DNA of 64,000 bases, taken from positions 1 to 64,000 of the forward strand of contig CALGZX010000056.1 in the NCBI GenBank assembly GCA_937934165.1, read 5' to 3'. The notes below the pieces were generated by a model, which worked only from the letters and a program-made list of their open reading frames with translations, made no database searches and was not told where the DNA came from. Positions 51,530-59,777 of this stretch are shown here, one piece after another (position 1 is the first letter of the stretch; each line of letters opens with the position of its first letter). Source of the DNA: an uncultured Collinsella sp. (GTDB taxonomy: Bacteria > Actinomycetota > Coriobacteriia > Coriobacteriales > Coriobacteriaceae). Both the position numbers and the translations under genes were made by a program.

Positions 51530-52110
51530 TACTCGGCCTCCTTTGCAGCGGCGGGCGCACCGTCAGCCGTGTCTGCGTCGACACCGGCCCCGGCACCCGC
51601 AGCAGCCACAAACCCGTCCTCGCCCAGCTCAACGCCACCGTCCCAGGTTGCGGCACCGCCCACGGTAAGCGGATCGCCGCCGGCGCGCATCACGGCCTCC
51701 TTCTGGTCCAGAATGCCGCACGCCTCTACAATGGCATCGATCACGGTCTCGGGGCGAATGGCGCACCCGGGCGCGTACACGTCCACGGGAATCGCGCGGT
51801 CTACGCCACCGATCACGTTGTAGGCATCGCGGAACACGCCGCCCGAACACGCGCAAATGCCGCATGCCACCACGCACTTGGGCTCGAGCATCTGGTTGTA
51901 GATCTGGCGCACGACGGGCAGGTTCTGCGCGTTGACCGACCCCGTCACCAAAAAGATATCCGCATGCTTAGGGTTGCCGGTGTTGACCACACCAAAACGC
52001 TCCGCATCAAACAATGGGGTGAGCGAGGCCAGCACCTCGATATCGCATCCATTGCAGCTCGAGCCGTCGTAATGAATAACCCACGGCGAGCGCGACATTT
52101 TATGATCCAT
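51529..52110 (-). CDS. echC: Ech-type hydrogenase small subunit
   Basis: A 193-residue protein of the NuoB/EchC family. The proximal [4Fe-4S] cluster cysteines are visible as SSCNGCD, CGICACSGG and APGCAIRPE. It passes electrons between the catalytic subunit and the ferredoxin subunit. The last 35 residues are an Ala/Gly-rich extension. It lies 12 bp after the membrane-subunit gene. Confidence 0.9.
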   Translation of the reverse strand: MDHKMSRSPWVIHYDGSSCNGCDIEVLASLTPLFDAERFGVVNTGNPKHADIFLVTGSVNAQNLPVVRQIYNQMLEPKCVVACGICACSGGVFRDAYNVIGGVDRAIPVDVYAPGCAIRPETVIDAIVEACGILDQKEAVMRAGGDPLTVGGAATWDGGVELGEDGFVAAAGAGAGVDADTADGAPAAAKEAE

Positions 52111-52122
52111 GAATGCCGCCTC

Positions 52123-55005
52123 CTAAATAAACACGTCGACGAGGATGGGCATAAGGTTGAGCAGGCCAAACACCAGCGCCACGCCCCAGCCGAGCTTAAA
52201 GCAGCTGCGCCAGGTGCTACGGGCGAAGGTGTTGTCGATCAGTACCTCGACAAAATACGTCGCGACCATCACGACCAGGGCAACCACCCAACTCACCGGG
52301 TTGTCCCAAACAAAGAACATGCCCACCCACATCAAAAACAGCACGGTCTCGCACCAGTGCATAAGGGTCATCTTGGCCAGCGTGCCGCCGCTCATCTCGG
52401 TGGCGACACCCTGGACAATCTCCTGATGCGCGTGATGCGAGTACGAAAGGTCAAACGGCGACTTGCGCAGCTTGATGGTAAGCACCGCGAGCAGCGCGAG
52501 GAAAATGGGCGCGCTGTACACGATGATGGGGGCCGACTGCCCCGTCACGGCAATGGAATCGAAGCTATCGGTGGCAAGGTACAAGCCCACGCTCATCAGC
52601 AGAACGGCGGGCTCGTAACTCATGACCTGCAGCAACTCGCGGTCGGCGCCAACCTGGGCAAACGGGCTTTGTGTCGAGGCGGACGCCAGCACCACAAAGA
52701 TCGCGGCGAGCGTCACCATAAAAGCGCACAGCAGCGTATTGGAGCCCGACACAAAGATGCCGCCGCCCACCACGGTAAAGATGAGCGCGCACGCCATGTA
52801 GGTATCGTCCATGGTGTTTACGCTGGCAGGGGCCTTGCGCAGCAGCTTGGCAACGTCGTAGAAGGGCTGCAGCAAGCGCGGGCCCACGCGGCCCTGCATA
52901 CGGGCGGACAGCTTGCGATCGATGCCGTCGATCAGGCCGCCCACAAGCGGCGCAATCAAGGCAAACGCCACGGTGCCTATAAAGATGCCCACGACACCCG
53001 AACCTTCAAAATACTTGCCGCGCAGCACCGAGGGCGCACTCATGGCAAGCCGCTCGGGCCCAATCCACGCGCAACACAGCAGTGCAAACAGAATGATGCC
53101 GCAGCACACGACGCTACCAGCGGGGCCGATACGCTTCTCGCCAAGGGCGTCCTCCGAGTACCAATTGCGCTTTTCGGCCTTCACCTCGCGTCCCATCGAG
53201 CCGCGGAAATGGCGATATTTGTCGGTTCCCACACCCGAAAGATATACGTTTACGTGCGGCTTGTTGCTCACGCGGAATGAAGTCAGCAGCACCACGGCGA
53301 TAAAAGCCACGATAACCACCATCAGATACATGGCATCCTTGCCAATAACGTACGGCACGCGGCCAAACACCATGGCCAAGTAAGGCGACACCAGACCGCT
53401 CGAGATAATCGGGAACGCCACGCAGCACAGAATCAGCAGCGCAGCGATGGTGTTGAGGGCCATCCATTCGGTCTTATGGACATTGACCTCGACGTTTTGA
53501 GCCGTGGGGTCGACGCCCGAAAGCTTGGCAAGCCACTTGCCCCAGAAGAAGAACGTCGCGGCCGAGCCAAAGGCAAGCACCATGATCATGAGCACGTTGC
53601 CGGTCTGCGCAAACGCCACCAGGGCGCCCCACTTGGACACGAGCATGCCAAACGGGGCAACAAACATGCCCATGATGCCCAGCATCATCAGACGCGTCAG
53701 GTGCGGCATGCGGCTGAACATACCGTCCATGTCCTCGATATTGCGGCTGCCGATATGATGCTCGGCCGTGCCCACGCACAGGAACAGCAGCGACTTTGCC
53801 ACCGTGTGGAACAGGATTAGGAAGATGGCCGCCCATACGGCCTCGGGCGCGCCGACACCCAAGCAGGCACTGATGAGGCCCAAGTTGGAAATGGTGGAGT
53901 ACGCGAGCACGCGTTTGGCGTTGCTCTGTGAGATGGCCATGAGGGCGGCGAGCAAAAACGTGATGGCACCCACACTCGTAACCATAAAGCCGGTCACGGG
54001 ATAGATGGCATAGAGCGGGCTCAGCTTGACCATCAGGAACACGCCGGCTTTGACCATGGTCGACGAGTGCAGCAGGGCGCTCGTGGGCGTGGGGGCAACC
54101 ATGGCGCCGAGCAGCCAAGTGTGGAACGGCATCTGCGCGGCCTTGGTAAGGGCGGCGAGCGATAGCAGGATGACCGGCATCACCAGCAGCGCGGATTGCG
54201 CGGTTCCGGCGCCGGAAAGCCCGATCATGCCCGAGATGGTCAGCGGCATGCCGTTAACGTGCAGGTACATGAGTCCAGCCAAAAACGCGATGCCACCCAG
54301 CATGTTGAGGATGATCTGGGTGAAGGCGTTTTTGATGGCCTCGGGCGTGCGCGTGTAGCCAATCATAAGGAACGAGCACACGGTGGTGATTTCCCAGCCA
54401 CAGAACAGCCACTCCAGGTTGTCACTCGTCACGATGACGAACATGGCCGAGAGGAACAGGAACATAAGCGCCAGGAACTGCGGGCGACGGTCGGGCGCGG
54501 TCTGCCCGCGCAGCGCAGCCTCATGCTCGTCGTGGGCCTGGAAGTCCTTCATGTAGCCCAGGGCATACACGCAGATTAGGCTGCCGACGATGCCGACGGC
54601 GAGGACCATAATCACACTCATGTAGTCTAGGTAGAGCGGCGTCGCCGTGACGGCCTCGGTCGCGGGCAGCGTCATGGCTGCAAAGGCGAGCGAGCCCACC
54701 AGCTGGACTATGCCGAGCACCGTGGTAAGCGCGTTCCTATATTTGTACGCGTTGTACAGGATGACGACGCACAGAACGACGTCGATGACGGAGCTGATAA
54801 TCGAGAGCACGTGCGAGGTGCCGGGGGCAACCTCAAAGCTCTGCGGACCCATGCCAAAAAACATAACGGCGACTACAACTGTCACCGCCATAATAATGCC
54901 GGAGCCTATGAGCCCCACCGCATCGCGGGCGCGGTCACCGCGCGCGAACAGCATGCCCAGCGCCGGTACCAGCGGAAACAGGGTAAGGAAATACAGTAGC
55001 GACAT
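52123..55005 (-). CDS. Fused Ech-type membrane subunit (EchA antiporter-like plus EchB/NuoH-like)
   Basis: A 960-residue integral membrane protein, first gene of the operon. Residues 1 to about 600 have 14 or so helices and match the proton-conducting NuoL/M/HyfB family (FLALMFLFLSAMFVIVTSDN, then HTWLLGAMVAPTPTSALLHS). From about residue 655 (internal MSAPSVLRGKYFEG) the rest matches NuoH/EchB (ARMQGRVGPRLLQPF, then QSPFAQVGADRELLQVMSYE). In Ech and complex I these are separate proteins. The frame is uninterrupted. The fusion should pump or admit H+ or Na+ coupled to hydrogen evolution. A GGGGGAG ribosome-binding site precedes the ATG, and TATAAC about 40 bp upstream may be the -10. Confidence 0.9.
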   Translation of the reverse strand: MSLLYFLTLFPLVPALGMLFARGDRARDAVGLIGSGIIMAVTVVVAVMFFGMGPQSFEVAPGTSHVLSIISSVIDVVLCVVILYNAYKYRNALTTVLGIVQLVGSLAFAAMTLPATEAVTATPLYLDYMSVIMVLAVGIVGSLICVYALGYMKDFQAHDEHEAALRGQTAPDRRPQFLALMFLFLSAMFVIVTSDNLEWLFCGWEITTVCSFLMIGYTRTPEAIKNAFTQIILNMLGGIAFLAGLMYLHVNGMPLTISGMIGLSGAGTAQSALLVMPVILLSLAALTKAAQMPFHTWLLGAMVAPTPTSALLHSSTMVKAGVFLMVKLSPLYAIYPVTGFMVTSVGAITFLLAALMAISQSNAKRVLAYSTISNLGLISACLGVGAPEAVWAAIFLILFHTVAKSLLFLCVGTAEHHIGSRNIEDMDGMFSRMPHLTRLMMLGIMGMFVAPFGMLVSKWGALVAFAQTGNVLMIMVLAFGSAATFFFWGKWLAKLSGVDPTAQNVEVNVHKTEWMALNTIAALLILCCVAFPIISSGLVSPYLAMVFGRVPYVIGKDAMYLMVVIVAFIAVVLLTSFRVSNKPHVNVYLSGVGTDKYRHFRGSMGREVKAEKRNWYSEDALGEKRIGPAGSVVCCGIILFALLCCAWIGPERLAMSAPSVLRGKYFEGSGVVGIFIGTVAFALIAPLVGGLIDGIDRKLSARMQGRVGPRLLQPFYDVAKLLRKAPASVNTMDDTYMACALIFTVVGGGIFVSGSNTLLCAFMVTLAAIFVVLASASTQSPFAQVGADRELLQVMSYEPAVLLMSVGLYLATDSFDSIAVTGQSAPIIVYSAPIFLALLAVLTIKLRKSPFDLSYSHHAHQEIVQGVATEMSGGTLAKMTLMHWCETVLFLMWVGMFFVWDNPVSWVVALVVMVATYFVEVLIDNTFARSTWRSCFKLGWGVALVFGLLNLMPILVDVFI

Positions 55006-55255
55006 ACCATCACTCCCCCATGCAAAAACGCTGCAATTGTTTAACGTTATAGCTCAGTTGAGGAGTAGCGGCGGCGGGTTTTCGGTCAACTGGGGAGTTT
55101 TAGGCGTACGGGGTAAGGGCACGTCCGCATTGGAGCAGAGGGGTGACGTTCCCTTACCGCGGCGACAGGCGCGCGGGCTACTGCGCGCGGTTTATTGGCC
55201 GCATTGGAGGATATCCCGATAGGCTCACGGCGGTCCAAAAAGATGGTGCGGCAAG

Positions 55256-55278
55256 AAAAATGCGCCCCTGTGGGCGCA
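55256..55278 (-). terminator. Terminator of the orphan HTH gene
   Basis: TGCGCCC/GGGCGCA (55261-55267/55272-55278) is followed on the minus strand by TTTTT, a simple intrinsic terminator 13 bp after the stop. Confidence 0.75.
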
Positions 55279-55290
55279 CCATCCCGTTCG

Positions 55291-55686
55291 CTATTCCGCC
55301 TTTTTAACGCGCGGCTTGCGACCGCGCGGCTTATCGACCAGCGCGGACTCACCGCTCTCGCGGTACTGGCGGCACCAGGCCTTGACCGAAGACTCGCTGG
55401 GAATCTTGTGCTTGATCATGGCCTCGCGAACCGTCAGGCCGTTTTCCAGACGGTCCTTAACCACGGCGAGCTTTACGTCGTACGAATAGGTGTGATGGCG
55501 AGCGCCCGCATTGAGCACGGCGTCGGCACCGCCCACGGCGTATGCGCGGGCCCACTGACGAGCCGTGGCCTGGGGAATGCCAAGCTTTGCGGCGAGGGCG
55601 CGGTGACCGACCCCCTCTTGGAGGATCTCGACGGCGCGCTGCCTAACCTCGGGCGCATGCGTGCGAGTCCTAGTTGCTTCCGACAT
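55291..55686 (-). CDS. Orphan double-HTH protein, transposase OrfA-like
   Basis: A 131-residue basic protein from the ATG at 55686; a GTG nine bases upstream is also possible. Two helix-turn-helix units are seen, about residues 10-45 (EVRQRAVEILQEGVGHRALA) and 65-105 (VKDRLENGLTVREAM...SVKAWCRQYR), followed by a basic tail RGRKPRVKK. This is the arrangement of IS3-type OrfA proteins, but no OrfB or terminal repeats are nearby. A TTGAAC-N17-TATCTA promoter lies upstream and a terminator downstream, so it may have become a stand-alone regulator. Confidence 0.75.
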   Translation of the reverse strand: MSEATRTRTHAPEVRQRAVEILQEGVGHRALAAKLGIPQATARQWARAYAVGGADAVLNAGARHHTYSYDVKLAVVKDRLENGLTVREAMIKHKIPSESSVKAWCRQYRESGESALVDKPRGRKPRVKKAE

Positions 55687-55744
55687 ACCTGCCACTTCTA
55701 CTTCTTAGCCTTAAACGTTAAATTGCTTTCTTACGTGCGAGTTA

Positions 55745-55960
55745 GATAATAGCATTTTACTGTTTGTTCAAAGCAGTTAATTAAAATAGACGCGGCGTTA
55801 TCTGGGCATTTGACACCAATTTACGACATTTCTTTATCGATTATTTACGCTGGTAGCCAGCTCGCAGCCAATCGTCATTCGCTTGTCAACATAATTGGCG
55901 TCTCTTCATGTCCTTTGCTATAGCGGATATGATTATTAACCCCTCCCCCAATAATTTTGA
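55745..55960. other. AT-rich intergenic stretch
   Basis: About 215 bp markedly richer in A/T than the flanks, with poly-A/T tracts and CATTTGACACCAATTTACG, TTATCGATTATTTACG and TCAACATAATTGG. It holds the HTH gene promoter (about 55745-55775). I see no further gene. It could bind an AT-preferring nucleoid protein or be imported DNA. Confidence 0.4.
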
Positions 55961-56030
55961 GTGATCTGCAAGGCAGCAGACGTCCTCACTCCTCATGATT
56001 ACCGCGCATTGCCATCCACCGGAGCAAAAC

Positions 56031-56069
56031 AAAAAGGGCGGGACCTGCTGCGCTTGCAGACCCCGCCCC
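56031..56069 (-). terminator. Terminator of the flavoenzyme gene
   Basis: GGGCGGG (56036-56042) pairs with CCCGCCC (56062-56068) with an inner CTGC/GCAG stem. On the minus strand TTTTTGTTTT follows. It lies about 75 bp after the stop. Confidence 0.75.
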
Positions 56070-56141
56070 GGTTGACACCCGATGGGACGCAGCCGGTCGA
56101 GACAGATCCGTGCTACCGCCCCGCCCGGCCGCGATGTTCAG

Positions 56142-58178
56142 CTACAGCTCGTTGGCCGCGTGATATGCCGTGCGGATGGCGCTCGCGATGTCGGCGGTGC
56201 GCTCGCCCGAGCAGTCGCCCACGCAGGTCACGGGCACCGTCACGCCTTCCAGGTCAAATGCGTTGGCCTTGGAGCCCACGGCCATCACCACGTAATCGCA
56301 GGCGATCTTCACCGGCTCCTCGGCGCCGTCCTCGGTGGTACGAACGGCCTCCACGCCCTCGTCGGTAATGGCGGTCAGACGGGTCTTAACATGCTGCTCC
56401 ACGTTGTGCTCTGCGAAGTCGCTCATGATCAGCGGCAGAATGGTCTCGGACTCGCCTGCGGCAATCTTGTCGAGCATCTCGACGATCGCCACCTCGCAGC
56501 CGTGCTGCAGCAGGTACTCGGCAGTCTCGGTACCCACCAGGCCACCGCCAATGACGGCGACGCGGCCGCTGAGCTCCACCTTGCCGGCCAGCACGTCCCA
56601 GCTCGAGACGACCTTCTCCGAGTCGGCACCCGGAACGGGGATGACCACGTCGTGTGCGCCCACGGCCACAATCGCGGCGTCGGCGGCGTTGAGGTCCTCG
56701 GCGGTAGCGACGTGGCTGAGCTCAACCTTCACGCCCAGGCCAGGCAGAATCTTCTCGTAGTACTCGACCGAGCGCATGATCTCGTCCTTGCGCGGAGGCG
56801 CAGCCGCCAGCACGATCTGGCCGCCCAGATGGTCGCTCGCCTCGTAGACGGTCACATCGTAGCCGCGCTTGGCCGCCACGCGCGCGGCCTCCAGGCCGGC
56901 AATGCCGCCGCCCACCACGGCAATCTTCTTGTCGCCCTCGCCCGGCTTGATGGCGATGGTCGCCTCGTCGCCGTTCTCGGCATTGAGCACGCACGAGATG
57001 TGCTTGCGGTTTTGAATCGCGTCGACGCAGCCCTTGTTGCAGTTGAGGCACTCGCGGATGGGCTCACCCGTGGCGGCCTTCAGCGCAATGTCGGGGTCGC
57101 ACATGAGCGAGCGGCCGTACGCGATGATATCGGCCGCGCCGTCCTCAAGAATCTTCTCGCCGGCCTCGACCGAAACCACGCGTCCGACGGTTGCCACCGG
57201 CACGGAGACCAGGGCCTTGACGCGCTCGGCCACAGGCAGCGTCCAGTTGTAGGGCATGGCGCCCATGGGCGGAATGGTGTCGCCCATGTTGCCGGTGTGG
57301 TTTGCCTGCGCGACCTGGATCATGTCGATGCCGGCGCTCTCGAGCAGCTTGGCAAACTCGCAGGCCTCGTCGGGCAGCAGGCCGCCCTTGCCGCGCGGCG
57401 TGCCGTCGGGGTTCTCCATGATCACGGGGAGCTTGTACTCCACCATCAGCTGCGGCGCGGCTTCCTTAATGGCGGCGACGACCTCCAGCGCGTAGCGAAC
57501 GCGGTTCTCGAACGAACCACCGTACTCGTCGGTGCGCTTGTTGAGGATCGCAGAGCACAGCGAACCCACCAGACGGTCGCCGTGGACCTCGATGGCGTCG
57601 ATGCCGGCCTGCTGCGCGCGGGCGGCCGAGGCGGCAATAGCCTCCTTGATCTGGGTAAGTTGCTCCGCGGTTGCCTCGTTCACAAAGTGCTGCATATCGT
57701 GGTGCAGCTTGGCGTATGCCTGCTTGCGGATCTCGTTGGACTCGGCCATCTTGGCGGCAAAGGTCTCCTCGTCGCCGGCGGCCTTGGCCTCCTGCGCGGC
57801 CTTGGCGGCGGCCATGGATCCCATGACCATGCGGCCGACACCGGGCACGTCGTACTCGGGGTGGAACAGCTGCAGCGCGACCTTGGCACCGTGCTTGTGG
57901 ACGGCGTCGGTCAGCGCCTTAAACGTGGGGATCTGGGCGTCGGTCGCCAGCTTGGGCGTGGGGCTCGCGGTCATGACGGGAGCGACGTCGCCGATGACGA
58001 TGTAGCTCACGCCGCCACGGGCCAGGCGCTCGTAAAAAGCCAGGCTGCGCTCGCCAATGGAACCGTCGCGCTCCTCGTAGCCGGTGGTCAGCGGCGGGAA
58101 CATAATGCGGTTCTTGAGCTCAAGGGGACCAACCGTAATGGGCTGGAGCAGCTTGGATGCAGGTGCGGTCATGGACAT
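56142..58178 (-). CDS. NADH:flavin oxidoreductase (FadH/BaiCD-like, OYE plus FAD/NAD domains)
   Basis: A 678-residue flavoenzyme. Residues 1 to about 390 form an Old-Yellow-Enzyme FMN barrel. A [4Fe-4S] motif follows (ECLNCNKGCVDAI...SCVLN). The C-terminal half has an FAD/NAD(P) dinucleotide fold (KKIAVVGGGIAGLEAARVAA, then VAVIGGGLVGTETAEYLL). This is the layout of 2,4-dienoyl-CoA reductase, 2-enoate reductase and BaiCD/BaiH. The active-site helix reads EVHGDRLVGSLCS, where FadH has Glu-Gly-Tyr. A helical insertion of about 50 residues (near 122-172) interrupts the barrel. The substrate is probably an activated alkene, but which one cannot be said. Confidence 0.85.
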   Translation of the reverse strand: MSMTAPASKLLQPITVGPLELKNRIMFPPLTTGYEERDGSIGERSLAFYERLARGGVSYIVIGDVAPVMTASPTPKLATDAQIPTFKALTDAVHKHGAKVALQLFHPEYDVPGVGRMVMGSMAAAKAAQEAKAAGDEETFAAKMAESNEIRKQAYAKLHHDMQHFVNEATAEQLTQIKEAIAASAARAQQAGIDAIEVHGDRLVGSLCSAILNKRTDEYGGSFENRVRYALEVVAAIKEAAPQLMVEYKLPVIMENPDGTPRGKGGLLPDEACEFAKLLESAGIDMIQVAQANHTGNMGDTIPPMGAMPYNWTLPVAERVKALVSVPVATVGRVVSVEAGEKILEDGAADIIAYGRSLMCDPDIALKAATGEPIRECLNCNKGCVDAIQNRKHISCVLNAENGDEATIAIKPGEGDKKIAVVGGGIAGLEAARVAAKRGYDVTVYEASDHLGGQIVLAAAPPRKDEIMRSVEYYEKILPGLGVKVELSHVATAEDLNAADAAIVAVGAHDVVIPVPGADSEKVVSSWDVLAGKVELSGRVAVIGGGLVGTETAEYLLQHGCEVAIVEMLDKIAAGESETILPLIMSDFAEHNVEQHVKTRLTAITDEGVEAVRTTEDGAEEPVKIACDYVVMAVGSKANAFDLEGVTVPVTCVGDCSGERTADIASAIRTAYHAANEL

Positions 58179-58313
58179 TCCTCTCTTGTAGGCGCGGCGG
58201 CGATGGTGCCGCGTAGTTGTCTAGAGGATATGGCATGGGAGCACGGCGGCGCAACGGAAATCGGCGAATATCAGGTGGCGGCAGGTAGATGGGGGTGGGC
58301 GGGGCGGCCCGTC

Positions 58314-58536
58314 GGTTTGTCTCAATCTGTAACAGTTACTCGGCAAAACTGGGTCTTACTGTTACAGATCGAGACAAACCAAACCCGCCTGCTAGAAAAT
58401 CTCAATCTATAACAACAACTCGGCAAAATCCGTCCCTCGTGTTACAGATTTAGACAAACACGACCCAACCCACCGGTATATCTCGATCTGTAACACCTAG
58501 CCGCCCAAATCGGGTCTAGATGTTACAGATCGAGAT
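58314..58536. repeat. Three tandem hairpins with a conserved loop
   Basis: Hairpin 1: 23-bp arms at 58314-58336 and 58358-58380 (TTTGTCTCAATCTGTAACAG), one mismatch. Hairpin 2: about 58397-58456, weaker. Hairpin 3: 21-bp arms at 58480-58500 and 58516-58536 (ATCTCGATCTGTAACACCTA), one position off. The spacing is about 80 bp, and all loops carry CGGCAAAA or CGCCCAAA. Confidence 0.75.
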
Positions 58537-58624
58537 TTTGTTTGAGAGGCCGAGAATTGGACCGAAAACACGGTCCCGAAATAACAAAAAAGCTCGCCGG
58601 CTAGGCCGACGAGCTGCAAGTTCT

Positions 58625-58701
58625 TGGTCGCGGGGGCAGGATTTGAACCTACGACCTCCGGGTTATGAGCCCGGCGAGCTACCAGACTGCTCCACCCCGC
58701 A
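58625..58701 (-). tRNA. Initiator tRNA-fMet (CAT)
   Basis: 77 nt with encoded CCA. The anticodon loop is CTCATAA, closed by three G-C pairs (GGG/CCC), the initiator hallmark. The acceptor pairs UGCGGGG with CCCCGCG, so position 1-72 is a weak U.G pair, which serves the same purpose as the C.A mismatch of the E. coli initiator. The body closely resembles E. coli tRNA-fMet (GGAGCAG, GGTAGCTCG). Confidence 0.93.
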
Positions 58702-58898
58702 ATGTCTGGGCGCCTCATGTGCGCAAGAAAGAATATTACGCGGGAGTTCGGTAAACGGCAAGGAAAATCTCGTAGAGCATAATTCCTTCATATTTAAAAC
58801 CCCTCAGCCCCTATCACCGTAAACGAATCGCGGCCGAGCGCCGTCGACGGCGCGTATACAATGGTGCGCGTCCTTTTATGCCAACACCGGGAGTAGAC

Positions 58899-59672
58899 AT
58901 GCTGCTCGCTATCGATATGGGAAACACGCAGACGGCCATGGGCCTGTTTGACGGAGACGAGCTGGTGCAGTCGTGGCGCATGCCCACCGACCGCTCTTAT
59001 ACCGCCGACGAGATCCATGTGCGCCTGATGGGTTTCTTTAAGATGTACGGCCTTTCGCTCGACGCGGTCGACGCGATCGCCTTTGCGGGCGTGGTGCCGC
59101 AGCTCTCGCGCGAATGGCACGCCGTGGCCGACCGCATTGCCGCAGATGCCATCGTCATCGGACCGCAGACGGCCGCGGTGACCAAGCTGCGCGCGGCGCG
59201 TCCCCAGGCCGTAGGTGCCGACCGCGTCGCTAACGCCGTTGCGGCCGAAACTTTCTACGGCGCGCCGGCAATCGTGGTGGACTTTGGCACCGCGACCAAT
59301 ATCGACGTCATCGATGAGGACGGTTATTACATTGGTGGAGCGATTGCGCCGGGCATCCGCATTTCGATGGACGCGCTCGCCGCCCGAGCCGCCAAGCTCG
59401 CCAGCGTGCCGCTCGAGGCGCCCGAGCACGCCATCGGCCGCGATACCGAGGAGTGCATCAAGGTCGGCGCCGTGATGGGCGCCGCCGCCATGGCCGAGGG
59501 CCTGGTCGCGCGCATGAAGCGCGAGCTGGGCCGCGAGGATGCCACCGTTATCGCCACGGGCGGTCTCGCCGGCATCGTCGCCGATTCGACCGATGCCTTC
59601 GACGTAGTCGACGGACAGCTCACCATCAAGGGTATCTGCGAAATCTACCGCCGCATGCAGGAGCTGGGATAG
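58899..59672 (+). CDS. coaX: Type III pantothenate kinase
   Basis: A 257-residue CoaX, which phosphorylates pantothenate in the first committed step of coenzyme A synthesis. Start at 58899 (GGGAGT upstream); the frame opens 21 bases earlier but begins poorly. The ASKHA phosphate-binding motif DMGNTQTAMGLFDG is at the N-terminus, followed by GADRVANAVAA, DFGTATNIDV and a GAAAMAEG-type C-terminal motif. A TATACAAT -10-like box lies near 58856. In many relatives coaX neighbours birA and folP; here a palindrome-flanked ATPase gene lies between. Confidence 0.93.
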   Translation: MLLAIDMGNTQTAMGLFDGDELVQSWRMPTDRSYTADEIHVRLMGFFKMYGLSLDAVDAIAFAGVVPQLSREWHAVADRIAADAIVIGPQTAAVTKLRAARPQAVGADRVANAVAAETFYGAPAIVVDFGTATNIDVIDEDGYYIGGAIAPGIRISMDALAARAAKLASVPLEAPEHAIGRDTEECIKVGAVMGAAAMAEGLVARMKRELGREDATVIATGGLAGIVADSTDAFDVVDGQLTIKGICEIYRRMQELG

Positions 59673-59727
59673 AGCAGGGGCTTAAGTCGAGCACGGGCGC
59701 GAGCGGCGAACTAAGCAATGCATTGGT

Positions 59728-59770
59728 CCTATTCCTCAAAATCGAAAATTTTTCAGTTTTGAGGAATAGG
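59728..59770. repeat. Palindrome P1, downstream of the AAA ATPase gene
   Basis: CCTATTCCTCAAAATCGAAA followed by ATTTTTCAGTTTTGAGGAATAGG, a near-perfect hairpin ending seven bases beyond the ATPase stop. Confidence 0.75.
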
Positions 59771-59777
59771 CTTTCCG

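Noticed and set aside
51517..53280. 587-codon + strand frame opposite the hydrogenase genes
   Set aside because: Shadow; the minus-strand genes have Fe-S and Ni-site motifs.
55291..55686. Complete IS3-type insertion sequence
   Set aside because: Only an OrfA-like gene is present; no OrfB, terminal inverted repeats or target duplication can be seen.
56082..58412. 776-codon + strand frame opposite the flavoenzyme
   Set aside because: Shadow; the minus-strand product has complete FMN, Fe-S and FAD motifs.
58314..58536. Short CRISPR array
   Set aside because: The three repeats are long imperfect hairpins with conserved loops and no unique spacers of constant length; no cas genes are nearby.
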